Source: Burkholderiaceae bacterium
Lineage (GTDB): Bacteria > Pseudomonadota > Gammaproteobacteria > Burkholderiales > Burkholderiaceae_C
Assembly (NCBI GenBank): GCA_017999135.1
Contig: JAGOBT010000172.1
Span: forward strand, 1-6,871
DNA: 6,871 nucleotides
Direction of reading: 5' to 3'
This document shows, piece after piece, positions 1 to 6,080 of the stretch (positions within the stretch are counted from its first letter, which is position 1; every line of letters starts with the position of its first letter). Under the pieces are notes generated by a model, which made no database searches, was not told the DNA's origin, and saw nothing but the letters and a program-made list of their open reading frames with translations. The translations under genes and the position numbers were made by a program.

Positions 1-353
1 GCGAACGCCATGTCGGACGCGCCGATCTGCAGCGGGATCATCCAGTTCGCGAAGCCCACGAAGGCCGGCATGATCGCGCCGAACACCATGATCAGCCCGT
101 GCATCGTGGTGAACGAATTGAACAGTTCGGGGTTGAAGAACTGCAGCCCGGGCTGGAACAGTTCGGCACGGATGCACAGCGCCAGCACGCCGCCGATCAT
201 CAGCATGGCGAACGAGAACAACAGGTACATCGTGCCGATGTCCTTGTGGTTCGTGGCGAACACCCAGCGCCGCCAGCCCTTCAGGGGGCCGTGGTCATGG
301 TCGTGGGCGTGATCGTGGTCGTGGGACCCGTGTTGCGGGAGGACGGCGCTCAT
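1..353 (-). CDS. ctaD: Cytochrome c oxidase subunit I, N-terminal part (runs off the window)
   Basis: This is the catalytic heme-copper subunit of an aa3/caa3-type terminal oxidase, an inner-membrane protein that reduces oxygen and pumps protons. Only the first 117 codons are present, and the frame is open to the left edge. Visible hallmarks are the family motif TNHKDIGTMYL (residues 34-44), which leads into the first membrane helix, HGLIMVF with H85 as the expected low-spin heme a ligand, and PLQIGASDMAF (107-117), where D114 matches the aspartate at the mouth of the D proton channel. The heme a3/CuB ligands lie beyond the window. The ATG at 353 is supported by an AAAGG element (363-367) nine bases upstream. 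It follows coxB by 54 bp on the same strand, so it is the next gene of the operon. The N-terminus carries a histidine/aspartate-rich tail, with seven His between residues 8 and 21, before the conserved core. Identification is from motifs and is very secure. Confidence 0.96.
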   Translation of the reverse strand, partial: MSAVLPQHGSHDHDHAHDHDHGPLKGWRRWVFATNHKDIGTMYLLFSFAMLMIGGVLALCIRAELFQPGLQFFNPELFNSFTTMHGLIMVFGAIMPAFVGFANWMIPLQIGASDMAF

Positions 354-407
354 GGGGCGTGGCCTTTCAGCGGCAGATGCGGCGATTCAGGAAGTAGGTG
401 CGGCGGA

Positions 408-1586
408 TCACTTGCGAGCGGCGACGATCTCGGCCGGCTGCACGATCTGCCCAGTCTTGTTCGACCAGTTGTTCTTGGTGTAAGTGATGACGGCGGCGAT
501 CTCGGTGTCCGACAGCGTCTTCCAGGCCGGCATCGTGCCGTTGTTGGCGCCATTGAGCAGGATGGCGATCTGCTTGGCCTTGTCGGCGTCCATCACGATG
601 GCCGAACCGTCCAGCGCCTTGATCGGACCGGCGCCCTTGCCATCGGCCTTGTGGCAGACGGCGCAGTTGGCAGCGTAGATCTTCTCGCCACGGGCAGCCA
701 GGGCCTCCAGCGTCCAGACCTTGCTCGGATCGTCGGCCTTGGCGGCCATTTCCTTCTTCTTGCCTTCGACCCACTTGGTGTAGTCCTCGGCGGACAGCAC
801 CTTCACATGGATGGGCATGTAGGCGTGCTCCTTGCCGCACAGCTCGACGCACTGCCCGTAGTAGTCACCCACCTTCTCGGCGCGGAACCAGGTGTCGCGC
901 ACGAAGCCAGGGATGGCGTCCTGCTTGACGGCGAAGGCCGGCACCATCCAGCTGTGGATCACGTCGTTGGCGGTGGTGATGATGCGGATCTTGCGGTCCA
1001 CCGGCACCACCAGCGGGTTGTCCACCTTCAGCAGGTAGTCAGCGCCCTCGGGCTTGCCGGCGTCGGACATGTTGCGCTGGGACACGTCCAGCGTGGAGAG
1101 GAAGCCGATGCCCTCGCCCTCGCCTTTCAGGTAGTCGTAACCCCACTTCCACTGGTAACCGGTGGTCTTGATGGTGAGGTCAGCGTTGCTGGTGTCCTTC
1201 ATGGCCACCACGGTCTTGGTGGCCATCAGGCCCATCACCACGACGATGATGAACGGCACGATGGTCCAGGCGATCTCGACCGCAACGCTCTCGTGGAAGT
1301 TGGCCGACTTCGCGCCCACCGACTTGCGGTGCTTGATGATCGAATAGAACATCACGCCGAACACCGCGATGAAGATCACCAGGCAGATGATCAGCATGAA
1401 GTAGTGCAGGCTCTGCACCTCGGTGGCGATGCGGGTGACGGGCGGGTGCAGGTCGAGCTGGTTCTTGGCCGGCCCACCAGCCAGGTCTGCGGCAGCCCAG
1501 GCCGCCTGCAGGCCACCAGCCAGCACCGTCGTCGCTGCGCCTTGCAGCGCACGGGTCATCCATGTCTTCATCGTCATCATCGTCAT
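408..1586 (-). CDS. coxB: Cytochrome c oxidase subunit II with fused C-terminal cytochrome c domain (caa3 type)
   Basis: This subunit receives electrons from soluble or membrane cytochrome c and passes them to subunit I through the binuclear CuA centre on the periplasmic side. The 392-residue product has a signal-like hydrophobic N-terminus (about 12-33, with an AWAAAD cleavage-like site and no lipobox cysteine) and two membrane helices (about 62-82 and 106-127). The helix-2 motif AVEIAWTIVP is followed by the aromatic GYQWKWGYDY patch (143-152) and a complete CuA site: H211, C246, E248, C250, H254 and M257. A class I cytochrome c domain follows, with CAVCH at 308-312 and M352 in TMPAW as the probable axial ligand. 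Its start overlaps the DUF2244 stop by ATGA, implying translational coupling, and ctaD follows. In-frame ATGs at codons 1, 3, 4 and 6 make the exact start uncertain. MKTWM at 1571 is an equally natural signal-peptide start. No strong ribosome site is visible before any of them. Confidence 0.97.
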   Translation of the reverse strand: MTMMTMKTWMTRALQGAATTVLAGGLQAAWAAADLAGGPAKNQLDLHPPVTRIATEVQSLHYFMLIICLVIFIAVFGVMFYSIIKHRKSVGAKSANFHESVAVEIAWTIVPFIIVVVMGLMATKTVVAMKDTSNADLTIKTTGYQWKWGYDYLKGEGEGIGFLSTLDVSQRNMSDAGKPEGADYLLKVDNPLVVPVDRKIRIITTANDVIHSWMVPAFAVKQDAIPGFVRDTWFRAEKVGDYYGQCVELCGKEHAYMPIHVKVLSAEDYTKWVEGKKKEMAAKADDPSKVWTLEALAARGEKIYAANCAVCHKADGKGAGPIKALDGSAIVMDADKAKQIAILLNGANNGTMPAWKTLSDTEIAAVITYTKNNWSNKTGQIVQPAEIVAARK

Positions 1587-2194
1587 GCTTCAGTTTCGTG
1601 ATCCAAGCCCTGGCCGCCGGCCGCGCGCGCCAGGCGCAAGGCCCGCCGCAACTCCTGCGCCAAGGCCACCCGCATCTCCGGGCGCACGTGGCGGCCAACC
1701 CGCACGCTGCGCCCCTCGCCCGACAATTCCACCAGCGACCCATCGTCGGCCACCGGCTCCACGCGCACCCACTCGGCCCGGAAGCGCACCTGCTCGGTGG
1801 CCGGCCCTACTTGCTGCACCACCGACATCTCGCGGTGCGTGAGCGTGATCGTCTCGCGGTCGCCCGCATGGCGCGCGAACACCAGCAGGGCCGCGCCCAC
1901 GGCCAGCAGCTCCAGCCCGGTGAACAGGCTGACGATGGTCACGCCGCGCCACCAGAACCCGGCGGCCACCAACAGGGAGAGCACGCACAACAAGGCGTAG
2001 CAACCCATCAGCTGGCGCGGAGTGATCGACACATTGCGGCGCAGGTCGAACAGCCAGGACAACGGCACCGTCTGCTGTCGGCCGAAACGCCAGCCGCCAT
2101 CCTGCCGCGCAGAGGGCGGCGCGGGCCAAGGGCTGGGGGCGGTCGTGACGGACATGGCGGTGCGGTGATGGAGACAGTGCAGATCGAGGCGCAT
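1583..2194 (-). CDS. DUF2244 family integral membrane protein, first gene of the cox cluster
   Basis: The biochemical role of this family is not established. The sequence shows two closely spaced hydrophobic segments (about residues 63-81 and 86-107, counted from the first ATG). They follow a conserved-looking RRNVSITPRQL stretch (52-62) and are followed by ARHAGDRETI (107-116) and a soluble C-terminal half of about 95 residues. This architecture and these motifs are those of DUF2244 proteins. The stop overlaps the coxB start by ATGA, which ties it to cytochrome oxidase expression. A role in oxidase assembly or stability is a reasonable inference from position only. Start choice is open: ATG at 2194 gives 203 residues, while ATG at 2155 (MSVTTAPSPW) gives 190 and drops an unconvincing leader (RLDLHCLHHRTA). 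Neither has a good ribosome site. Family assignment is fairly sure; function is unknown. Confidence 0.85.
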   Translation of the reverse strand: MRLDLHCLHHRTAMSVTTAPSPWPAPPSARQDGGWRFGRQQTVPLSWLFDLRRNVSITPRQLMGCYALLCVLSLLVAAGFWWRGVTIVSLFTGLELLAVGAALLVFARHAGDRETITLTHREMSVVQQVGPATEQVRFRAEWVRVEPVADDGSLVELSGEGRSVRVGRHVRPEMRVALAQELRRALRLARAAGGQGLDHETEA

Positions 2195-2261
2195 TGCGTT
2201 GGAGACCGGACCTCAAGGCCGACCACACCGCCCTGAGTTCACCGTCACCCGGGACGTCTGC

Positions 2262-2279
2262 GCCAGATCAAAGCCAGAT
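2262..2279. repeat. Tandem 7-bp direct repeat (GCCAGAT) spaced one helical turn apart
   Basis: GCCAGAT occurs at 2262-2268 and again at 2273-2279, an 11-bp period. On the minus strand this reads ATCTGGC-TTTG-ATCTGGC, immediately downstream of and partly overlapping the TAGAAT -10 candidate. Two half sites on one face of the helix next to a promoter could be a regulator site. No regulator is identified, and a 7-bp repeat can arise by chance. Confidence 0.3.
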
Positions 2280-2317
2280 TCTAGCGGAGTGATAAGCCGA
2301 GCCGGATATTTGGCCAA
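2278..2317 (-). promoter_or_regulatory. Putative promoter region for the DUF2244-coxB-ctaD operon
   Basis: Read on the minus strand, the gap between the methyltransferase stop and the DUF2244 gene contains TAGAAT (2283-2278), five of six matches to the sigma-70 -10 consensus but with a poor -35 (TCCGGC) at 17 bp. An alternative pair is TTGGCC (2317-2312), 17 bp, TATCAC (2294-2289), four of six at each element. This AT-richer patch is the only one in the gap and sits at the head of the cox cluster. No terminator separates it from the upstream methyltransferase, so readthrough is also possible. The promoter is inferred from sequence only. Confidence 0.35.
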
Positions 2318-2319
2318 GC

Positions 2320-3249
2320 CTATGCACTTCCTGACTGGCCGCCTCGGGGACGGCCGCTGCGCAACTGCGCCAGCGAGACCACCGCCGGCGCCCCACGGGC
2401 AGGGCGCGGCGGCGCCTTGTAGGCGTGGCCGTAGACCAGCTCGAAGGTGAGGCCGATGCGCCCGTCGCTGTCGGCACGCGCGGCCAGCGCCTGGCACAGG
2501 CGGGCGCGCCAGCGTGGCGTGCGCAGCCCGGCAAACCGGTCGCGCCCCAGATGCCCGCCCAGGCTGCGCAGTTCGGCCAGCAAGGCCTCAGGTGACGACC
2601 AGGTCAGCCGGATCGTCTCCTGGTCCATCACCGGGTCGGCAAAGCCGCCGTGCACCAGCAGGTCGCCCAGGTCGTGCATGTCCACGAAGGGCGGGTGTGG
2701 CGCGGGCCAGCCGGCGTCGGCGTACAGCGCGCGCAACTCGCGCAGGGTGTCGGGGCCGAAGCTGGAGAACATCAGGAAGCCGTCGACAGCCAGCGCACGG
2801 TGCCAGGTGGCCAGGCTGGCCGCGGGGTCGGCGGCGGTGTGCAGCACCAGGTTGGCCCAGAGCATGTCGGCCTGCGCGTCGGGCACGTCGGCGCTCAGCC
2901 AGGCAGGCAGGTCGGCGGCGCGACGGCGCGCGAGCCGGGACCACCAGGACGGCTCCTGGGGCTGACGGCTGCGGGCCAGCAGTTCCGGCGTGGGCTCGAC
3001 CACCAGCCGCTGCGCCTGGGGCCACACCCCCTGCACCGCCAACGCGCCGCCGCCGGTGTGCGCCCACCAGTCGATCCAGCGCGCGGGCGGCTGGCGGATC
3101 ACTGGCAGGCGCTCGGCCATGCGCCGCGCCACCTCCTGGTGCAACCACGGCGGTGCATCGGCCAGCGCCAGGCGCCGCAGCACCTGGCGCAGCGCGCGGG
3201 TGTCGATGGCGGGGGGGGAACCGCCTGGCTCGGCGCTGGTCTCGGACAT
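2320..3249 (-). CDS. BioC-like class I SAM-dependent methyltransferase
   Basis: The 309-residue product resembles malonyl-ACP O-methyltransferase BioC and its relatives. Supporting features are a post-motif segment ADMLWANLVLHTAADP (127-142), the block FSSFGPDTLRELRALY (161-176), which matches the family's GPxTLxEL signature, the VDMHDLGDLLVHGGFADPVMD segment (189-209), and a C-terminal LTFELVYGHAY (267-277). The usual SAM motif I (D-x-G-x-G-x-G) is not seen. The corresponding stretch reads IDWWAHTGGGAL (59-70), so SAM binding is unusual or weakened. No biotin gene lies nearby, so a biotin role is unproven and I give no symbol. The ATG at 3249 (MSETSAEPGG) is chosen because the family homology begins shortly after it. 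The open frame extends upstream to 3492, but that part reads opposite comF and looks non-coding. A C8 tract falls in codons 11-13. It is divergent from comF with a 23-bp gap. Confidence 0.85.
   Translation of the reverse strand: MSETSAEPGGSPPAIDTRALRQVLRRLALADAPPWLHQEVARRMAERLPVIRQPPARWIDWWAHTGGGALAVQGVWPQAQRLVVEPTPELLARSRQPQEPSWWSRLARRRAADLPAWLSADVPDAQADMLWANLVLHTAADPAASLATWHRALAVDGFLMFSSFGPDTLRELRALYADAGWPAPHPPFVDMHDLGDLLVHGGFADPVMDQETIRLTWSSPEALLAELRSLGGHLGRDRFAGLRTPRWRARLCQALAARADSDGRIGLTFELVYGHAYKAPPRPARGAPAVVSLAQLRSGRPRGGQSGSA
3211..3218. repeat. Eight-base G/C homopolymer inside the methyltransferase 5' end
   Basis: Eight consecutive G on the plus strand (C8 on the coding strand) fall in codons 11-13 of the methyltransferase (Ser-Pro-Pro). 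The frame is intact as given. A single-base slip here would frameshift nearly the whole protein, so the tract is a possible slippage site or a sequencing-error hot spot. Confidence 0.9.
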
Positions 3250-3258
3250 GTCGGGGTC

Positions 3259-3264
3259 AGTATA
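3259..3264 (-). promoter_or_regulatory. Putative -10 element for the methyltransferase gene
   Basis: On the minus strand the hexamer is TATACT, five of six matches to the -10 consensus, ending nine bases before the methyltransferase ATG at 3249. A start site 7-8 bases downstream would leave a leader of only two or three bases. This fits the absence of a ribosome-binding site. No convincing -35 is visible. It overlaps the oppositely directed comF element by four bases. Confidence 0.4.
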
Positions 3265-3266
3265 TT
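3261..3266 (+). promoter_or_regulatory. Putative -10 element for comF
   Basis: TATATT, five of six matches to the -10 consensus, lies six bases before the comF ATG at 3273. Transcription would begin at or next to that ATG, giving a leaderless message, or give a leader of about 30 bases if translation starts at the in-frame ATG at 3303. No good -35 is seen. GAGG at 3267-3270 is only two bases from the first ATG, too close for a normal ribosome site. Confidence 0.4.
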
Positions 3267-3272
3267 GAGGCG

Positions 3273-4016
3273 ATGCAGCACGGCGATGCACCCACCGACG
3301 GGATGCCATGGCGCCCGCGCTGGCGCTGGCGCGGCCTGCCCCGGCCCTGTGCGCTGTGCGGCCAGTGGGACCGCGCCGACCTGTGCGCCGGCTGCCAGCA
3401 ACGCTTTGCCGACGACCAGCCGGCGCGCTGCCCGCAATGCGCCCTGCCTGCCGCAAGCGGCCAGCGCTGCGGGGCTTGCGTGGGCACGCCACCGCCGTTC
3501 CACCACACGGTCGCCGTGGCCGACTACCGCTTTCCCTGGGACCGGCTGATTGCCCGCTTCAAGTTCCAGCAGCAGCCCGAACTGGCCACGCTGCTGGCCG
3601 GCGTGCTGGCCGCTGCGGTGCAGCGCCAGCCCGGCCTGCCCGCCGCCAGCCTGGTGCTGCCGGTGCCGTTGAGCCCGGCCCGGCTGGCCGAGCGTGGCTA
3701 CAACCAGGCCTGGGAGCTGGCGCGCCGGGTGGCCGCGCACCGTCGGCTGCACGCCCATGCCGACTGCCTGCTGCGCCTGCGCGACACGCCGCACCAGGTG
3801 GGGCTGGACCGGCGCGCCCGCGCCGCCAACCTGCGTGATGCCATGTGGGTGCCGCCAGAAGGGCAACATCGTGTGGCCGGACAGCAGATCGCACTGGTCG
3901 ACGACGTGATGACCACCGGCGGCACCGCCGCCGCGGCCACCGGTGCCCTGCTGGCCGCTGGCGCCGCTGGGGTGCAGGTGTGGGTGGTGGCGCGCACGCC
4001 GGCGCCAGGGGACTGA
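3273..4016 (+). CDS. comF: ComF family protein (double zinc-finger, phosphoribosyltransferase fold)
   Basis: ComF proteins are needed for DNA uptake in naturally transformable bacteria, acting on the cytoplasmic side, and are common also where competence is undemonstrated. The 247-residue product begins with four Cys-x2-Cys pairs (C26/C29, C38/C41, C53/C56, C66/C69), expected to bind zinc. It continues with YRFPWDRLIARFKFQ (85-99), LPVPLSPARLAERGYNQ (129-145) and LLRLRDTPHQVGLDRRAR (166-183), and ends in a PRPP-binding-type loop ALVDDVMTTGGTA (207-219). All conserved blocks are present, so the gene looks intact. The ATG at 3273 gives the longest form. ATG at 3303 (MPWRPRW) is equally possible and still precedes the zinc cysteines. 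It is divergent from the methyltransferase, and trmL follows 27 bp downstream, probably co-transcribed. No other competence genes lie in the window, so function in transformation is not shown here. Confidence 0.93.
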   Translation: MQHGDAPTDGMPWRPRWRWRGLPRPCALCGQWDRADLCAGCQQRFADDQPARCPQCALPAASGQRCGACVGTPPPFHHTVAVADYRFPWDRLIARFKFQQQPELATLLAGVLAAAVQRQPGLPAASLVLPVPLSPARLAERGYNQAWELARRVAAHRRLHAHADCLLRLRDTPHQVGLDRRARAANLRDAMWVPPEGQHRVAGQQIALVDDVMTTGGTAAAATGALLAAGAAGVQVWVVARTPAPGD

Positions 4017-4029
4017 ACCGGCGCCGCGC

Positions 4030-4035
4030 CACAAT
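4030..4035 (+). promoter_or_regulatory. Weak -10-like element before trmL
   Basis: CACAAT (four of six consensus matches) ends eight bases before the trmL ATG, in a gap otherwise made of G and C. No ribosome-binding sequence precedes the ATG, so a leaderless or near-leaderless secondary promoter is possible. There is no recognisable -35 and the call is tentative. Readthrough from comF is the simpler expectation. Confidence 0.25.
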
Positions 4036-4043
4036 CGCGGCCC

Positions 4044-4514
4044 ATGTTCCACATCGTGCTCGTGCAGCCGGAGATCCCGCCCAACACCGGCAACGTGATC
4101 CGCCTGGCCGCCAACACCGGCTGCGCCCTGCATCTGGTGGAGCCGCTGGGCTTCACGATGGAGGACAAGCTGCTGCGCCGCGCCGGGCTGGACTACCACG
4201 AGTTCACGGCCGTGCGCCGCCATGCCAGCTGGCCGGCGCTGCTGGTGGCGCAGCAGGCCATCGGCGGGCGGCTGTTCGCCTTCACCACCCGCGGCGCGGC
4301 GCGCTTCAGCGACGTGGCCTGGCAGCCGGGTGACTGGCTGGTGTTCGGCAGCGAGACGGCCGGCCTGCCGGCCGAGATCCGTGACGGCTTTGCCGACGAC
4401 CGGCGGGTGCGCCTGCCGATGCGCGCCGGGCAGCGCAGCCTGAACCTGAGCAATGCGGTGGCGGTGGCGGTGTTCGAGGCCTGGCGCCAGACTGGCTACA
4501 CGGGCGGCAGCTGA
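4044..4514 (+). CDS. trmL: tRNA (cytidine(34)-2'-O)-methyltransferase TrmL (YibK-type SPOUT)
   Basis: TrmL methylates the ribose 2'-OH of the wobble nucleotide (C34 or cmnm5U34) in leucine tRNAs, using SAM, in the cytoplasm. The 156-residue length is that of the minimal single-domain SPOUT enzyme. All three trefoil-knot motifs are visible: motif 1 QPEIPPNTGNVIRLAANTG (8-26), motif 2 LVFGSETAGLP (99-109) and motif 3 RLPMRAGQRSLNLSNAVAVA (123-142). These include the asparagines and arginine typical of the cofactor knot. The start at 4044 is fixed by homology, since the protein begins MFHIVLVQPEIPPNTGN like its relatives. It lies 27 bp after comF and converges on gpsA with 15 bp between stops. 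No terminator fits in that gap. In E. coli the orthologue is also close to gpsA, just beyond cysE. Confidence 0.96.
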   Translation: MFHIVLVQPEIPPNTGNVIRLAANTGCALHLVEPLGFTMEDKLLRRAGLDYHEFTAVRRHASWPALLVAQQAIGGRLFAFTTRGAARFSDVAWQPGDWLVFGSETAGLPAEIRDGFADDRRVRLPMRAGQRSLNLSNAVAVAVFEAWRQTGYTGGS

Positions 4515-4529
4515 GCAGGGTCGGCCGCG

Positions 4530-5519
4530 TCAGGATTCAGACCGTGCCTCGCGCGCCATCAGCCGCTGCAGCGCCTGTGCCGGCGACAGCCGGCCTTCCA
4601 GCACGGCCACCACGGCGTCGGTGATCGGCATGTCCACGCCGCTGGCCCGGGCGCGGGCTTGCAGCGTGGGTGCGGTGTGCACGCCCTCGGCCACATGGCC
4701 CAGTTGCTGCAGGATGTCGGACAACGCCTGGCCCCGGGCCAGCAGCAGGCCGACCTGGCGGTTGCGCGACAGATCGCCGGTGGCTGTCAGGACCAGGTCG
4801 CCCAGGCCCGACAGGCCCATGAAGGTCTCGGCCCGCGCGCCCAGGGCCAGTCCAAGGCGGGTCATCTCGGCCAGGCCACGGGTGATGAGGGCGGCGCGGG
4901 CATTCAGCCCCAGTGCCAGGCCATCGGCGATGCCGGTGGCGATGGCCATCACGTTCTTCACCGCGCCGCCCACTTCCACGCCCACGGGGTCGGTGCTGGT
5001 GTAGACACGCAGGCTGTCGCTGTGGAAGGCCTGCACCGCCAGCGCGGCCAGCGCCTCGTCGGCGCTGGCAGCCACCAGCGCGGTCGGCTGGAATCGCGCC
5101 ACCTCCTGCGCGAAGCTGGGGCCCGACAGCACGCCGCAGGGCAGATCAGGCCGCGTGGCGCGGGCGATCTCATGGCCCAGCAGGCCGCTGCCGGCCTCGA
5201 AGCCCTTGCACAGCCACAGCGTGCGCGTGCCGGCCGGCAAGGCAGCCAGGGTGGGGCGCAGGCCGGCCATCGGCGTGCCCAGCACGGCCAGGCCGGAGGC
5301 GGCCGCGGCGTGGGCCCGGGCCGCATCGGCGGTGACGGTCAGCTGGTCGGGGAAGGCCTGGCCCGGCAGGTACCGGGCATTGGTGCGATCGGCCTGCATC
5401 TGCACGGCCTGGGCCACGTCTCGGGCCCACAGCAGCACTGGCTGGCGGGCGGCCGCGGCGATGGCCAGTGCGGTGCCCCAGGCACCGGCGCCCAGCACCA
5501 CCAGCGGCGGCTGCGCCAT
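4530..5519 (-). CDS. gpsA: Glycerol-3-phosphate dehydrogenase [NAD(P)+]
   Basis: GpsA reduces dihydroxyacetone phosphate to sn-glycerol 3-phosphate, the backbone for membrane phospholipids, in the cytoplasm. The 329-residue product has the N-terminal dinucleotide-binding motif [11 protein letters not shown] (8-18), LCKGFE (103-108), [11 protein letters not shown] (131-141) and [16 protein letters not shown] (181-196), in which K188 is the probable catalytic lysine. The C-terminal domain follows with [13 protein letters not shown] (233-245), SRNRQVG (251-257) and VAEGVHTA (276-283). Length and motif set are those of a complete enzyme. The ATG at 5519 is chosen because the Rossmann motif starts eight residues later; the open frame extends further upstream through secB but is non-coding there. 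It follows secB after 14 bp without its own visible promoter or strong ribosome site, so it is very likely co-transcribed with secB. Confidence 0.97.
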   Translation of the reverse strand: MAQPPLVVLGAGAWGTALAIAAAARQPVLLWARDVAQAVQMQADRTNARYLPGQAFPDQLTVTADAARAHAAAASGLAVLGTPMAGLRPTLAALPAGTRTLWLCKGFEAGSGLLGHEIARATRPDLPCGVLSGPSFAQEVARFQPTALVAASADEALAALAVQAFHSDSLRVYTSTDPVGVEVGGAVKNVMAIATGIADGLALGLNARAALITRGLAEMTRLGLALGARAETFMGLSGLGDLVLTATGDLSRNRQVGLLLARGQALSDILQQLGHVAEGVHTAPTLQARARASGVDMPITDAVVAVLEGRLSPAQALQRLMAREARSES

Positions 5520-5533
5520 GCCGGGGTGCAGCG

Positions 5534-6007
5534 TCAGTTGGCGCTGGTGATGATGCCGCTGGCGCTGCCGTTGCCGGCGGCCTGGGCCTGCTGCGCCTCG
5601 AACATGGCCTGGAAGTTCACTTCCGTCAGCATGATGGGCGGGAAGCCGGCGCGGGTGCACACGTCGGAGACGATGGCGCGCAGATACGGGTAGATCATCT
5701 GCGGGCACACGATGCTCAGGATGCCCTGCAGCTGCTCTTGCGGCACGTTGCGGATCTCGAAGATGCCGGCCTGCTTGGCCTCGACCAGGAACAGCGTCTT
5801 GTCCTTGATCTTGGTGGTGACGGTGGCGGTCACCGTCACTTCGAAGATGCCGTCGGCCACGCCGCCGGCCGCCATGGCCAGGTTGATGTCGACCTGCGGC
5901 TGCTGCTGCTCGAGCAGGATCTGCGGCGAGTTCGGCTGCTCCAGCGACAGGTCCTTCAGGTACATGCGCTGGATCTGGAACACGGGGGTATCGTCTTGGT
6001 CGGCCAT
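5534..6007 (-). CDS. secB: Protein-export chaperone SecB
   Basis: SecB is a cytoplasmic homotetrameric chaperone that keeps precursor proteins unfolded and hands them to SecA for export through SecYEG. The 157-residue product shows the family pattern: [21 protein letters not shown] (8-28), then beta-strand segments with [12 protein letters not shown] (55-66), [17 protein letters not shown] (72-88), the helix region [20 protein letters not shown] (96-115), and [16 protein letters not shown] (121-136). The short acidic N-terminus and the polar C-terminal tail are usual. The frame remains open to an ATG at 6034, but I chose 6007 because family similarity starts right there and AGGA (6021-6018) lies ten bases upstream. 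It sits between grxC and gpsA as in E. coli. Expression appears separable from grxC by a terminator-like hairpin just upstream. Confidence 0.97.
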   Translation of the reverse strand: MADQDDTPVFQIQRMYLKDLSLEQPNSPQILLEQQQPQVDINLAMAAGGVADGIFEVTVTATVTTKIKDKTLFLVEAKQAGIFEIRNVPQEQLQGILSIVCPQMIYPYLRAIVSDVCTRAGFPPIMLTEVNFQAMFEAQQAQAAGNGSASGIITSAN

Positions 6008-6031
6008 GGCGGAAGCATCCTGAGAAAATGA

Positions 6032-6062
6032 CAAAAGCCCGCCGCCGACGGGGCAACGGGCT
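6032..6062 (-). terminator. Rho-independent terminator-like hairpin between grxC and secB
   Basis: On the minus strand AGCCCGTTGCC pairs with GGCGGCGGGCT around a five-base loop, an 11-bp stem (6062-6052 with 6046-6036) followed by TTTTG and a second T-rich stretch. Two of the pairs are G.U wobbles on the minus-strand RNA but would be C-A mismatches in plus-strand RNA, so the structure favours minus-strand transcription. It ends about 120 bases past the grxC stop and just before the secB ribosome site. It fits a terminator for rhodanese-grxC. The T-run is short, so termination may be partial. Confidence 0.6.
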
Positions 6063-6074
6063 GGGGCGGCGCGG

Positions 6075-6080
6075 ATTATG
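6075..6080 (-). promoter_or_regulatory. Putative -10 element for secB, upstream of the hairpin
   Basis: The minus-strand hexamer CATAAT matches five of six -10 consensus bases in an otherwise very GC-rich gap. A transcript from it would begin near 6068 and carry the terminator-like hairpin in its leader of about 60 bases before secB. No convincing -35 is present 16-18 bp upstream. This is inferred from sequence only. Confidence 0.35.

Noticed and set aside
99..1601. 500-codon open frame on the plus strand opposite coxB and ctaD
   Set aside because: It is antisense to clearly homologous oxidase genes, is rich in His, Gly, Val and Asp from reversed GC-rich codons, and shows no family motif.
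2258..2273. Full FNR/FixK box
   Set aside because: Only the TTGAT half is present. The other half (GCGCAG) differs from ATCAA at most positions, so I do not annotate a site.
2514..3272. Upstream extension of the comF frame, which would add about 250 residues
   Set aside because: The extension is antisense to the methyltransferase, is dominated by Ala, Arg, Pro and Gly, and lacks any recognisable domain. ComF similarity starts only after about 3300.
3250..3492. Upstream extension of the methyltransferase frame
   Set aside because: It lies opposite the zinc-finger half of comF, is low-complexity Arg/Ala/Gly, and is not part of the BioC-like family.
3099..4223. 374-codon minus-strand open frame opposite comF and trmL
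   Set aside because: It is antisense to two well-supported genes, with shadow composition and no motif.
4515..4529. Possible bidirectional terminator between trmL and gpsA
   Set aside because: The gap is 15 bp. I could find no stem with a T-run in it or in the flanking gene ends.
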